From contig NZ_RJVA01000009.1 in the NCBI RefSeq assembly GCF_003751385.1, positions 310,001-374,000 of the forward strand: 64,000 nt of DNA. The letters are read 5' to 3'. Positions 26,101-34,610 of this stretch are shown here, piece by piece. Every line of letters begins with the position of its first letter. Positions within the stretch are counted from its first letter, which is position 1. The stretch comes from Desulfosoma caldarium (GTDB lineage: Bacteria; Desulfobacterota; Syntrophobacteria; Syntrophobacterales; DSM-9756). Both the position numbers and the translations under genes were made by a program. The notes under the pieces were generated by a model. That model was not told the DNA's origin, made no database searches, and worked only from the letters and a program-made list of their open reading frames with translations.

Positions 26101-26271
26101 CGCCGTGGCTTCGGCTGACTGCGCAAAGTTTTCGGCCACGCCCTCCAGATCCAACTCACCACTGTTCACCTTACCGAGCCAGTAGGCCACACCGTCAGGG
26201 TCCCCGGCGCGCCCAAAATAGGCCACGTAAAATGCTTCAATCCATTGTTTGTTGGTCAATGCATCAGCCAT
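23170..26271 (-). CDS. DUF4214-domain RTX-like surface protein 3
   Basis: A 1033-residue paralogue. Residues 1 to about 190 are the DUF4214 region (LTNKQWIEAFYVAYFGRAGD, YRNLLERDPDDDGLAYWVNE). About 600 residues of Thr/Ser/Gly-rich S-layer-like beta repeats follow, then a short RTX block (GSSGDDSIDGGAGDDVIYGG) and a C-terminal domain ending NDIVIY. Likely secreted, calcium-binding and surface-exposed. ATG 26271 has GGAGG upstream and aligns with the paralogues; a 20-codon longer frame is not needed. Divergent from the CAP gene, with sigma-54-like and sigma-70-like sequences between them. No dispersed repeat follows it; a terminator hairpin does. Confidence 0.9.
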   Translation of the reverse strand: MADALTNKQWIEAFYVAYFGRAGDPDGVAYWLGKVNSGELDLEGVAENFAQSAEATAQYAYFNIVYNLPGYPISDALYEGFVTQVYRNLLERDPDDDGLAYWVNELKTGNSSPGAFIGYIINAAQVDQDGDSADDWATIYNKAQAAEYFTDYLVENNIEWTQTLSSQVSAILDNVDKDSDLPAVEQQMDDVISESEGATTGETFVLTTGLDTFESVGNGVVKAVLSSNTGETTWGVADIISGATTGSKMDLTAVIGSGGTSTAGRSVDGIESYDIKFVDDNTSGGDTLTVNASTLTGAKYFTIVSATASSGDGQETPNDKIEFQQLTSDQVVTIKSTDSDLDVDLSYKDGEDTSSADTATVYLNGAKANTITVNGAFETVKVDGTGTSSVKELNASGDAMTTLEVTGSGATTLSAVKGFSDTASALAIDASAATGDVTIGTNLSTKFTSVKGGSGNDTLIATNTSGASITTGFKSEGFETILFKEDGVASSSLSHTINLTNSTDVTTVGLRGNAGASGAGDTVTFSNIADGSTILLQGNKQAGNQYIGSVTATVKGATPTAPAEALTVEINNQGKDVGVSGGNENKIYVGTVTADNVKNITIDAADGDVAQFTLAAKNLVSLTLQATEDLVLGTVGSRATGTLTTIDATGVAGKAEFQLAKDMEKDLDVTTGAGNDKVTLGDQSGSSATTITIDLGDGNDTFVTGAVSGGVTLNVDMGAGDDTVEVSDNSDINTDKGHSIDFGEGTDTLKFTGTSGSDLSTVEMTGLEKVILTGSGNLNVQAESFSGKEIEVSTFSTGLLTLTGTSGADTIDASKLTIVGSTGVGIEGDSGADTITGSSGDDSIDGGAGDDVIYGGAGADTLTGGSGADIFTYTAASDSNSGSGVDTIDFSASDGDKIAFDAASGGLFASAIFSSSGTNYVRVLKSASANSIQLIDVSQSLASASAIAGFFGSTGYNNATAFKNALNTVSDVGSGRLVANAWYIVFGKANNSSAIWVAKAKANASANALSSASIIMTISLTGGAPAANDIVIY

Positions 26272-26458
26272 ACTTTCCTCCTCGCCTGGTTTTTCATTCC
26301 GTTCCAACAAAACATCGTTCAGCCCTTTCAAAAACCCCCTGTTTCTCTCGTGGCGGTTTCTCTTTTGGCATCACCCCTTTCTTTTTCAGCTTCATTCGTT
26401 CAATTTTTGTGCGCCTCAAGCGATGGTTCGATTTCCATGACAAGCCATTGTGCCTTCC

Positions 26459-26487
26459 CTATTGCCCCAGGGTCAAAGGGTTGTCAA
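26459..26487 (-). promoter_or_regulatory. Candidate sigma-70 promoter of RTX protein 3
   Basis: The minus strand reads TTGACA (26487-26482), 17 bases, CAATAG (26464-26459). The -35 box and spacer start are conserved in the duplicate at 10600-10628. It lies about 190 bases from the start codon. Confidence 0.4.
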
Positions 26488-26538
26488 GGGAAAAGCGCAT
26501 CTTTTCCGGCACAGCGTTCTTTCCACCGCCGTACCTCA

Positions 26539-26554
26539 AGCAAAGGACGTGCCC
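26539..26554 (-). promoter_or_regulatory. Candidate sigma-54 promoter upstream of RTX protein 3
   Basis: The minus strand reads GGGCACGTCCTTTGCT, a close match to the TGGCAC-N5-TTGC sigma-54 consensus with GG and GC correctly spaced. The counterpart is kept in the decayed duplicate at 10678-10693. A sigma-54 activator is encoded at 33225-34586. Confidence 0.6.
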
Positions 26555-26841
26555 CACATGCCAACGCCATGAACGCCCCACCATCACGGGCCTCAGCCGC
26601 CCACGATCTGGTCGCCAACGGCCATGACAAGGCGCACGCCACCACGGCGTCAACGCCACGGGGCCGGTTCGACCCCAAAAACAAAAGCACCGGCCATCAA
26701 ACCCCCTGGTTGCCTTAGACCGTGCTTGGTTGAAACGAGCCATCGGCACGCTGCGGCGCGGGGCCACACCCACGATGGCGCCGTGCGCCGTTCTTTTAAC
26801 AAGGGTTATCGGCCGCCCGGGTTTTTCCCAATGCCCCAAAA
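26555..26841. other. Central part of the divergent regulatory region
   Basis: No gene. Together with 26272-26538 it forms a ~715-base intergenic region between RTX protein 3 and the CAP gene, long enough for upstream activator sites. I could not identify a clear palindromic enhancer pair by eye. Confidence 0.5.
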
Positions 26842-26857
26842 CGGCACGACTTTGGTA
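26842..26857 (+). promoter_or_regulatory. Candidate sigma-54 promoter of the CAP gene cluster
   Basis: CGGCACGACTTTGGTA matches the sigma-54 pattern (GGCACG, then the -12 G with C changed to T), about 130 bases before the CAP gene start. The CGACTTTGGTA part is retained in the duplicated copy at 10974-10989, where the -24 GG has become GC. Confidence 0.5.
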
Positions 26858-26987
26858 TAAACATGAATGGTCGGGGCCTCATACCTTTCTTAAGCCCCCG
26901 GCTGAAGGAAACGCACAAAAACACGATGGAACCCCTTCGCCGGCCGTCATGGCCGCGAAGAAAGCTTTAACAGAAGGATAACCGGTG

Positions 26988-27971
26988 ATGACCCGTTGTA
27001 GCGCAGTGCCGGCCCGGTTGGCGGGCTCCTTTAAAAGATGGCTCGTTTTTGCGGGCGTCGTGGCCCCTTGGCGCGCGGCGCGGATCGGCCTGGTGCTGGC
27101 CCTTATGGTCCTCATGGTTCCCAACGTGGAAGCCCAAGAAACCGTGCCCCTGAATCTGGAAACGGCCACCCTCATGCGCCTCATTAACGAAGCGCGCACG
27201 GTACCCCTGGCCATGCTTCAGCGCGCCGGGATCGATGAAACGGCCGCTCGGCACGCCCTCGGACCCGATGCCTGGATGCTGGATACAGGCCTTCCTCCCC
27301 TGGCTCCCAATGATCTTTTGGCCGCTTCGGCCCGCTTTCACGCCGCCGATATGGTGGCCCGTGCCTATTATGATACTCGGTCTCCGGAAGGCCTGGGTCC
27401 CGAGGAACGGGCGGCCGCCCTGGGCTATGGGGTCGTTCGCGTGGACGAACTCTTGGGTCTTTTGGATCAGGTGGCCTTCATGGATGGTCTGGAAGCCGTC
27501 TGGACCGTGTTTCGCCAATGGCTTTTGGCCGACCTGGCCGCTTTTGATCCCGCGCAGCGACGTCTTTTTTCTCTATGGGCCACGGACATGGGGGTTCATT
27601 TTCAAGCCGTCACCGGCGTCGTGGACGGCCGGGAAATCCACGCCTATCTGGCCGTCTGCGATGTGGGGCGACCTCTGAAGATTTTTCCCATGGTGGTGGG
27701 GTCCGTGCGCCCGCACGGATTCACCGGGCCCTTTCTCGATCCCTGGAATCCGTTGACGGAACCCTTTTCCGTGCGGTGTCGCAGCGACGACGGCACCCTG
27801 TGGTGGGAAACGCGAACCGATCCTCTGGGCGGCTACATCTGTCCGGCCCTTTCTGAATGGCAGGCTGTGGTGGTGGAAGGGGTGAACCGGACCACGGGTC
27901 AGGTGGTGGCCGCCGAAAGGGCGGCGGCGGGGGACGTGCATGTGTGGTTGGATCTTTTTCCCACCAGATAA
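26988..27971 (+). CDS. CAP-domain (SCP/PR1-like) secreted protein
   Basis: A 327-residue protein with a long N-terminal signal region (hydrophobic IGLVLALMVLMVPNVEA, about residues 30-46). Residues about 55-180 match a bacterial CAP domain: LMRLINEARTVPLAMLQRAG, ASARFHAADMVARAYYDTRS, EERAAALGYGVVRVDELLG. His and other CAP cavity residues appear partly present. The C-terminal ~130 residues form a separate beta-rich domain unknown to me (LWWETRTDPLGGYICPAL). Bacterial CAP proteins have no single established function. ATG 26988 has AAGGAT upstream; a GTG just before it is less likely. First gene of a plus-strand cluster; a broken copy lies at 11035-11320. Confidence 0.75.
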   Translation: MTRCSAVPARLAGSFKRWLVFAGVVAPWRAARIGLVLALMVLMVPNVEAQETVPLNLETATLMRLINEARTVPLAMLQRAGIDETAARHALGPDAWMLDTGLPPLAPNDLLAASARFHAADMVARAYYDTRSPEGLGPEERAAALGYGVVRVDELLGLLDQVAFMDGLEAVWTVFRQWLLADLAAFDPAQRRLFSLWATDMGVHFQAVTGVVDGREIHAYLAVCDVGRPLKIFPMVVGSVRPHGFTGPFLDPWNPLTEPFSVRCRSDDGTLWWETRTDPLGGYICPALSEWQAVVVEGVNRTTGQVVAAERAAAGDVHVWLDLFPTR

Positions 27972-28085
27972 GGATTCTATGGGGCCAAAGCGTTCCGGTT
28001 TTTTTAAAGGAACACGCCGTTTCTTTTTCATCGAGCCATCACGCACCATGGCGTGGCACGTCCATTTCATCGAAAGGCGGACCCT

Positions 28086-28985
28086 GTGCGGATTCAATGG
28101 GGCCTGGCCGCACTGATTTTTGTCCTGTGCGCCTCGGCCCGTGGAGCGGAACCACCGGCCCGCACGGTGGTGGTCCTATCCCGTGAAATTCGGCCCTACC
28201 TTGTGGCCGTGGAAGCCTTGGAAAAGGCCATCCCCCACCCGGTGCAGCGCCTCTACCTGGAAGACGGCCCCTCTCAGATCACAGACACCCTTCGAGATCC
28301 CACCACCCCGCTTCATGCCGTGGTGACCGTGGGGCCGGAAGCCACCGATCTTGTGGCCGCATCGCAGCCCAACGCGCCCATTTTGGCTTTGATGGTCCTG
28401 CACGCTCCCGAAGCCCTTCAGGGCCATGCGCCATCGTCCGCCATCGTTCTCTCCATTCCGGTGGACGAACAGGTGGCGTGGATTCATCGCCTTTTTCCTC
28501 ATGTGACCACCGTGGCCGTGCTTTCGGCCACCGAACCGCCTCGGGGCCCTCATGAGAGCATTGCCAATGGGCCATCCCCATCTTTTCCGGTTCGAACACT
28601 GCCTCTGGCCGTGACCGATTCCCCGGCCTGGGAACGGGCGCTTCAGAAAGCCGCCGCGGCATCGGCCCAGGCCGTGCTTTTTCTTCCGCATGGGCAGCTT
28701 TCGTCCACGGCCGTCATTCGCCACGTGGTGCGCCACGCCGTGCTTCGTCGGCTTCTTGCCGTGGGGTACAATCGATTGTTTTTGGAAGCGGGTGCCGCGG
28801 CGGCCTTTTTGTTTGATCCCGAAGCCACGGGCACGGCGGCGGCGCAGCTTTTAACGTCCCCCGGCTGGGGTCGGGATTCCATGGTGATGCATGCCCCTTA
28901 CCGCGTGGTGCTTCGAGCGTCCACGCTACGGCATCTGCATCTCAAGGTCCCCGATCCTTTGCCTTTGAAGGTTTTTGTGGAATAA
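28086..28985 (+). CDS. ABC_sub_bind-like periplasmic protein
   Basis: A 299-residue protein with a signal peptide ([20 protein letters not shown]). The mature part has the layout of the ABC-transporter substrate-binding-like family ([87 protein letters not shown]). No permease or ATPase lies nearby, so it may bind a ligand for the adjacent sensor kinase or TonB receptor (inference). GTG 28086 is chosen because AAAGGCGG precedes it and the protein then starts at its signal peptide. It ends close to the kinase gene. A decayed copy lies at 11327-11610. Confidence 0.7.
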   Translation: MRIQWGLAALIFVLCASARGAEPPARTVVVLSREIRPYLVAVEALEKAIPHPVQRLYLEDGPSQITDTLRDPTTPLHAVVTVGPEATDLVAASQPNAPILALMVLHAPEALQGHAPSSAIVLSIPVDEQVAWIHRLFPHVTTVAVLSATEPPRGPHESIANGPSPSFPVRTLPLAVTDSPAWERALQKAAAASAQAVLFLPHGQLSSTAVIRHVVRHAVLRRLLAVGYNRLFLEAGAAAAFLFDPEATGTAAAQLLTSPGWGRDSMVMHAPYRVVLRASTLRHLHLKVPDPLPLKVFVE

Positions 28986-29067
28986 AGGACGTGGCCGGCC
29001 CACCCGCGCGGGGTGCACCGGCCCATTGGGCACAGCCATGCATGGCCAGATTGGGCAACGCGACGAC

Positions 29068-30765
29068 ATGACGGATGAGACGTTTCGACCTTCGGCATCT
29101 TCTCCGGCGGCAACAAAGCGGCCTTCGGTCTTGGCGCGGGTTTTTCGTGGACGTCGCCCGGTGGAACCTTCCATTGGCGCCGCAGGGCCCATGAAGCCCT
29201 CTTTGGCCCGGCGTCTGACCCTGGCCGGAGCGATCCTCATTACCGTCACCGCCTCGGCCGTGGCCACGCTGGGTTTTCGAACCACATCGGCTTTCCTTAC
29301 CGCCCGCTACCAAGAACACCTGCGCGTGCTGGCCCAATACGCGGCCTTGCACACGGAACTGGGGCTTTTGCTGCAGGATCCCGACGTCGTGCGATCCGCC
29401 GTGGAAACGCTGGTGGACCAGGCCGATTTGCAGGGGATCAAGGTGCTGGATGAAAAAGACCGCCCGGTTTACGTCCATCAACGGCATCCGTGGGTCGAAG
29501 ACGCCAGGCTTCGCTGGGTGGACGTTCCCGTGTGGACTCGGGAAATTCAGAACACTTTGCCGGGTTTGGATACCGACACGGCGCCGCGGCGCATCGGCAC
29601 GGTGCGCTTGGGCTATCGACTGGACACCCTTCAAGGACTGCTTCGGCAACTGGTGCTTCGGTTTGCCCTGTTCACGACGGGCCTCATTGTGGTGTCCGCC
29701 CTGGTCTACGGCGCCATCGCCCGCAGCCTTACTCACCCGCTCCGTCGTCTGGAAGCCGCAGCCCGTGACGTGGCCCAGGGGCACCTTGCCGTGCGGGCAC
29801 CTCAAAGCGGCCTTCGCGAAACGGACCAGGTGGCCCACATGTTCAACGCCATGCTGGACGCCCTGGCCCGGCGCGAAAAGGATTTGGAACAGCTTAACGC
29901 CCGCCTGTGCCGCCGCGAAGCCCTGGCGGAAGTGGGGCGCTTTTCCAGCATGGTGGCCCATGAAATCAAAAACCCGCTGACCATTCTTCGCGGCAGCCTG
30001 CAGGTGCTGCAACGCCCGGATCCCGACGGCACGACCCACGACACGGCCCTTCGCTTCATGGAAGAAGAAGTGCGGCGCATGGATCGGTTGGTTTCGGATT
30101 TTCTGCTCTTTGCCAAACCCGTGGTGGCCGATCGACGGCCGGGAAATTGGGTGGCGTGGCTGCAAAAGGCCTCCGAAAAAATGCGGCTTTTGGCCGAAGG
30201 GGGCGATCGGCTGCACGTGGAAATCACCGGGGAAGGTCACGTGGCCGGCCGCTTTGATGCGGCGCTCATGGAAACGGCCCTGGGCCATTTGGTGCGAAAC
30301 GCCCTGGAAGCGACGCGCCAAGGGGGCCTGGTGCGCGTGAAAAGCTGGACGGAACCCCACGCCACGGCGGCACAGAGCCCCGATGGCCACACCGCCGAAA
30401 ATTTCGAAAAAGACACGTTGAAGGACGCGGCGCCGAGGGATATTTCGGCCTCTCATCGGCACGCCTATTCGAAAAAGGGGATGGATGCGGGAGAACCCAA
30501 CGCCCTTTTCGACGATGCCACCCGCCATCAAGCCATCTGGTGGTGCTTTGCCGTGGAAGATTCTGGGCCCGGCGTTCCGGAAGAACATCGAGAAAAAATA
30601 TTTGAACCCTTTTTTACCACCAAAGCCAAGGGAAGCGGTTTGGGATTGGCCATGGTGCGGCGCATTGTGGAAGCCCACGGCGGCACGGTGTTCTGGACAC
30701 CCGGGCTCGGCGGAAAGGGGTCTCGATTTGTGGTGCGGGTGCCCGCGGTCCTTCAGGTGTCATGA
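29068..30765 (+). CDS. Membrane sensor histidine kinase (HAMP-HisKA-HATPase)
   Basis: About 565 residues. Two membrane spans ([20 protein letters not shown] and [18 protein letters not shown]) flank a ~110-residue periplasmic sensor. A HAMP region follows ([20 protein letters not shown]), then HisKA with H-box [16 protein letters not shown]-box [13 protein letters not shown]1 VEDSGPGVP and G2 GSGLGLAMV. About 60 residues of low-complexity sequence are inserted between the N-box and G1. Start uncertain: 29068 or 29191 (just before the first span). Its likely partner is the NtrC-type regulator at 33225, two genes on. Confidence 0.85.
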   Translation: MTDETFRPSASSPAATKRPSVLARVFRGRRPVEPSIGAAGPMKPSLARRLTLAGAILITVTASAVATLGFRTTSAFLTARYQEHLRVLAQYAALHTELGLLLQDPDVVRSAVETLVDQADLQGIKVLDEKDRPVYVHQRHPWVEDARLRWVDVPVWTREIQNTLPGLDTDTAPRRIGTVRLGYRLDTLQGLLRQLVLRFALFTTGLIVVSALVYGAIARSLTHPLRRLEAAARDVAQGHLAVRAPQSGLRETDQVAHMFNAMLDALARREKDLEQLNARLCRREALAEVGRFSSMVAHEIKNPLTILRGSLQVLQRPDPDGTTHDTALRFMEEEVRRMDRLVSDFLLFAKPVVADRRPGNWVAWLQKASEKMRLLAEGGDRLHVEITGEGHVAGRFDAALMETALGHLVRNALEATRQGGLVRVKSWTEPHATAAQSPDGHTAENFEKDTLKDAAPRDISASHRHAYSKKGMDAGEPNALFDDATRHQAIWWCFAVEDSGPGVPEEHREKIFEPFFTTKAKGSGLGLAMVRRIVEAHGGTVFWTPGLGGKGSRFVVRVPAVLQVS

Positions 30766-30985
30766 CAATATGGGAACGATGAAAAAAAACACGGCCCCTC
30801 ACGCGCGAAAAGACGGATCGCCGCCAAAGGTGGATGCCTTAAACGCATGCACACCGCGGCCACGAGGTCTCATGGACAAGATGAGCCCACGGCGCGGCCG
30901 AGTCACATTTTTGGAGCACCACTGGGGGTTTGGTTTTTGTGAAACCGTTGGCGTGAAGCGGCCTGATGTTCACTCGGAAGAATCC

Positions 30986-33031
30986 ATGACGCAACGGCGG
31001 CGAATCTTTGGTCGCGTCGTGTTTCTTGTGGCCGTGGCCTTGGGCCTGGCTTTTTACGGGTTTGCGGGGGCGGTGGCCGTGAGCGCTTCCCAGGACGTGG
31101 ATCCCCTGGTGTTTTTTGCCGGCGAAGACCTTTCGGTGCTCACGGTGGCTTCTCGGCGCCCTGAGTCGGCGCAGCGGGCGCCGGCCATCGTGCGCGTGGT
31201 CACGGCCCGGGATATCCTCACCAAAGGGTATCGCACGCTGGCCGATGTGCTTCGAAGCGAAGCCGGCTTTGTGGTGCGGCCGGGAGAACGCGGATCCACG
31301 CCGTATCTCAGGGGTGTTCGCGAAGGGATTTTGTTCCTCTACGACGGTGTGCCGCTGCGATCCCCCATGATGAAAAGCGTGCATCCGCTGGACGAGGAAC
31401 TGTCCCTGGCCGGGGTCGACCGCGTGGAAATTGTTCTGGGTCCGGGATCCGTTCTGTGGGGCCCGGACGCCTACGCCGGCATTGTCAACGTGGTGCCGCG
31501 ATCCATGGTTCACGGGAGTGGCGCGGGCGTTCGCGCCTGGGCGGGATCCCAGAACGAATTGGGAGCCGGATGGACGATGCAGGGGCGTCAGGGTCCCGTG
31601 TCGGCGCGCCTGAACGTTCACGGCGTGCGATACCGATCGTGGACGGACACCTATCTGAGTTTGCAGCCGACGGGCCATGAATTTGCCGGGATGTCGAGCC
31701 ACCAGGTGACCGCCAACACCGTGGATGACGCCTACGCGTGGGAAGCCCTGGGAACCCTCACCGTGGGGGATCGCCTCGCCTTCACCGGGCGCCTGGCCGA
31801 TGGCCGCCACCGCTACACCATGACCAACACGGACGGCATCACCTGGGCCGGAGAAAAGCGGGCGCCTGTGTCCTTTCTCAAGGGCACGCTGCGGCAGCGC
31901 CTGGGAACATCGGACCTTTCCCTTACCGCGTCCTACACCCATGTACCTTTGGACGTCACCGATGCCGACGTTTCTCGAAAGCAAAAGGACGACATGGTCG
32001 CGGCGGATCTGGTCTGGTACCGGCCGTGGGGCGAAGGCGGCGGCGTGACGCTGGGCGCCGGGTACCGTCGCGATGACACGCACAACGCGGTGGTGCGGGA
32101 CGGGTTTTTACCCGATCTTCTCAAACCCACCTATTACGTGTTTGTGCCGTCCGTGGTGCAGGCCGACTTTCAAAACACCGTGCTTTCCGCCTACGGGCAG
32201 GTGCGGCGCCGCCTGGGTCCCGTGGACCTCTGGCTTGGATTGCGCCTGGATGATACGGACACCTACGCATCCACCACGACCCTGAGCGCCGGCGCCGCCT
32301 GGTCTTTGGGGCGCGACTGGCAGATTAAGGCCACCTACGGCACCGCCTACCGCACACCCTACGCGGCGCAGCTCTACGGCGACCGGTTCTTGGATCCCGA
32401 AAACATCGAAACGGCGGCGCTGGAGCTGAGCTGGACCAAAGAAGCGGACAAGCAGGTGGCCTTGACCGTCTATCACAGCCGCGTGTCCGACCATCTGCAG
32501 GAAGACCCCTACGGAGGCCTATCCCAACCGTCTCGCCATGCCATCACGGGTGCGGAAATCAAGGCGCGCTGGGCTTTTGGGCCTCAATGGGACCTGTACG
32601 GGTCCGCGGCGGCCTTTGACGTGGCGGATGATGCCGTCCACTACCGGGTCACCAAGGCCTTTTTCGTGGCGCCCGACGGAACCCGCTCACCCATTGAAGA
32701 AGCGTGGACATCGCCCTTGGATGTGGGCCCGGACTGGAGCGTTCAGCTGGGCGTGCGCCGGCATTTCGGTGCCTCGTCCACCGTGGCCCTGGAAGGCCTC
32801 TTGACGGGGCCCTGGCCTTACGCCTACGATCAGGGCCGAAGGACGGGACGTTTTCAAGGGGAACGCCATGTGCGCGCATCATGGACCTGGCACCATGCCG
32901 GCACTCGAGGCGCCACGCTGCAACTGGTGGCCGATAACCTGCTGGATCGCGGCGGGTCCGTGCCCGGGGTTTTTGGACCTGCGGAACGCCCGCCCCTGCG
33001 CGTGTGGCTTGAATGGCGCCTGGATTTTTAG
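30986..33031 (+). CDS. TonB-dependent outer-membrane receptor
   Basis: A 681-residue protein with a signal peptide (hydrophobic VVFLVAVALGLAFYGFAGAV), a plug domain (IVRVVTARDILTKGYRTLAD, GSTPYLRGVREGILFLYDGV, RVEIVLGPGSVLWGPDAYAG) and a C-terminal beta-barrel ending in Phe (VWLEWRLDF). A region resembling a TonB box (LSVLTVASRR) precedes the plug. The substrate cannot be read from sequence. It sits between a kinase and its presumed regulator, so the import cargo may be the signal (inference). ATG 30986 has GGAAG 5 bases upstream; the frame extends further upstream but is not coding there. Confidence 0.88.
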   Translation: MTQRRRIFGRVVFLVAVALGLAFYGFAGAVAVSASQDVDPLVFFAGEDLSVLTVASRRPESAQRAPAIVRVVTARDILTKGYRTLADVLRSEAGFVVRPGERGSTPYLRGVREGILFLYDGVPLRSPMMKSVHPLDEELSLAGVDRVEIVLGPGSVLWGPDAYAGIVNVVPRSMVHGSGAGVRAWAGSQNELGAGWTMQGRQGPVSARLNVHGVRYRSWTDTYLSLQPTGHEFAGMSSHQVTANTVDDAYAWEALGTLTVGDRLAFTGRLADGRHRYTMTNTDGITWAGEKRAPVSFLKGTLRQRLGTSDLSLTASYTHVPLDVTDADVSRKQKDDMVAADLVWYRPWGEGGGVTLGAGYRRDDTHNAVVRDGFLPDLLKPTYYVFVPSVVQADFQNTVLSAYGQVRRRLGPVDLWLGLRLDDTDTYASTTTLSAGAAWSLGRDWQIKATYGTAYRTPYAAQLYGDRFLDPENIETAALELSWTKEADKQVALTVYHSRVSDHLQEDPYGGLSQPSRHAITGAEIKARWAFGPQWDLYGSAAAFDVADDAVHYRVTKAFFVAPDGTRSPIEEAWTSPLDVGPDWSVQLGVRRHFGASSTVALEGLLTGPWPYAYDQGRRTGRFQGERHVRASWTWHHAGTRGATLQLVADNLLDRGGSVPGVFGPAERPPLRVWLEWRLDF

Positions 33032-33224
33032 CGGTCGAAAAACGCCCGGGCGGTGGCCGGCCGGGCTTTGAAGGCTTTTGGGGGCCTTCATGCCGTGGCG
33101 CACGGGCCACGGGGCCTTTTCGTGGCCTATTCGGCCACACGTTCGCCACGGTTTTTTTGCCTATGGCCGATTCCTTCAAAGGGGGCCCACAACGCTCTGA
33201 ACCGTCATCGGGAAACCGAAAGCT

Positions 33225-34586
33225 ATGGCACGCATCTTAGCCGTCGATGATGAACCCAAAGTGCGAACGCTTCTCAGCATGCTGCTGTCGGCTCATGGCC
33301 ATGACGTGCTTGTCGCCGAAAACGGCCGTGAGGCGCTGGACATTCTTTCGCGCGACACGGTGGATCTTCTCATCACCGACATTCGCATGGAGGGCATGGA
33401 CGGCCTGAGTCTTTTGCAGGAAGTGAAGGAACGGGAACCGGGCTGCCCCGTGATCTTTATCACCGCCTACGCCACGGTGGAATCCGCCGTGGAAGCCTTG
33501 CGGCTGGGCGCCAGCGACTACGTGGTCAAACCCTACGAGGAAAAGGATCTGCTGCTGGCCGTGGAACGGGCGTTGGGCGTTCGCCGCCTGCTTCAGGAAA
33601 ACATTCGATTGCGCCACGCCCTGAGCGCCGGTGCCGTGGAAGACGCCGTGTTCGCGTCGCCTGCCATGAAAAACGTCCAGCGCACGGCCCTCAAGGTGGC
33701 GGCCAGCGACGCCACGGTGCTCATCACGGGAGAATCCGGTGTGGGCAAGGAAGTCATCGCCCGCCTCATTCACCAGGCAAGCCCGCGCCACAAGTCTCGG
33801 TTTGTGGCCGTCAACTGCGCCGCCGTGACCCCGAGCCTGGTGGAATCGGAACTGTTCGGCCATGAACGCGGGGCTTTTACCGGAGCGGACCGGCGCCGGG
33901 AAGGCAAGCTGGAATTCGCCAACGGCGGCACCTTGTTTTTGGACGAGGTGGGGGATCTGCCCTTGGAAGTGCAGGCCAAACTGCTTCGAGCCCTTCAGGA
34001 ACGCAGAGTGCAGCGCATCGGAGGCAACCAGGACATTGCCGTGGACGTGCGCGTGCTGTGCGCCACCAACATGGACCTGGAACACGCCGTGGCGGAAGGG
34101 CGTTTTCGTAAGGACCTTTACTACCGCCTGGCCGTCTTTCCCCTACACGTGCCGCCGCTTCGCGAACGGCCCGAAGACATTTTGCCCTTGGTGGTTCACT
34201 TCATTCAGCGCTACACGCGAAAGCCCTGCGCGCCCACCGAAGCGGCCACGCCCGCCGCCCTTCGCCTGCTTAAGGACTACGCCTGGCCCGGCAACGTGCG
34301 GGAACTGGCCAATGTGGTGGAACGCGTCATGATTCTGCGCGGCGGCACCCCGCCCATCACCACCGATGACCTGGCGTTTCTGCGGCCCGAAAAGCCGCGC
34401 CGCGACGTGACCGACCTGGTGGAATTCCCGCCCGAGGGGCTGGATTTTGACGCGCTCATGCGCCGCGTGGTGCAGCTGGCCCTGGATCGAGCCGGTGGCA
34501 ACCAAAGCCGAGCCGCCAGGCTGCTTCGCCTCACGCGAGGCCGCTTCCGCACCCTCCTCAAGCACCTCAACCACCCCACCGACTAA
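33225..34586 (+). CDS. NtrC-family sigma-54-dependent response regulator
   Basis: A 453-residue protein: receiver domain (residues 1-120; LLITDIRMEGMDGL with the phospho-Asp, KPYEEKDLL), AAA+ domain (Walker A GESGVGKE, the sigma-54 contact loop GAFTGA, Walker B GTLFLDEVGDL, arginine-finger region FRKDLYYRLAVFPLHVPPLR) and C-terminal Fis-type helix-turn-helix (GGNQSRAARLLRLTRGRFRT). It should activate sigma-54 promoters when phosphorylated, presumably by the kinase at 29068. The candidate sigma-54 sites in this window lie upstream of the CAP gene and of RTX proteins 2 and 3. Confidence 0.93.
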   Translation: MARILAVDDEPKVRTLLSMLLSAHGHDVLVAENGREALDILSRDTVDLLITDIRMEGMDGLSLLQEVKEREPGCPVIFITAYATVESAVEALRLGASDYVVKPYEEKDLLLAVERALGVRRLLQENIRLRHALSAGAVEDAVFASPAMKNVQRTALKVAASDATVLITGESGVGKEVIARLIHQASPRHKSRFVAVNCAAVTPSLVESELFGHERGAFTGADRRREGKLEFANGGTLFLDEVGDLPLEVQAKLLRALQERRVQRIGGNQDIAVDVRVLCATNMDLEHAVAEGRFRKDLYYRLAVFPLHVPPLRERPEDILPLVVHFIQRYTRKPCAPTEAATPAALRLLKDYAWPGNVRELANVVERVMILRGGTPPITTDDLAFLRPEKPRRDVTDLVEFPPEGLDFDALMRRVVQLALDRAGGNQSRAARLLRLTRGRFRTLLKHLNHPTD

Positions 34587-34610
34587 CCCCCGGGGTCGAT
34601 CTATTGTATT

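Noticed and set aside
28942-30678. 578-residue minus-strand open frame opposite the sensor kinase
   Set aside because: The plus strand carries clear HAMP, HisKA and HATPase motifs. The minus product has no recognisable domain; GC-rich codon bias opens antisense frames.
30839-32083. 414-residue minus-strand open frame opposite the TonB receptor
   Set aside because: The receptor plug and barrel motifs are unambiguous on the plus strand; the antisense product is His/Arg/Gly-rich without family features.
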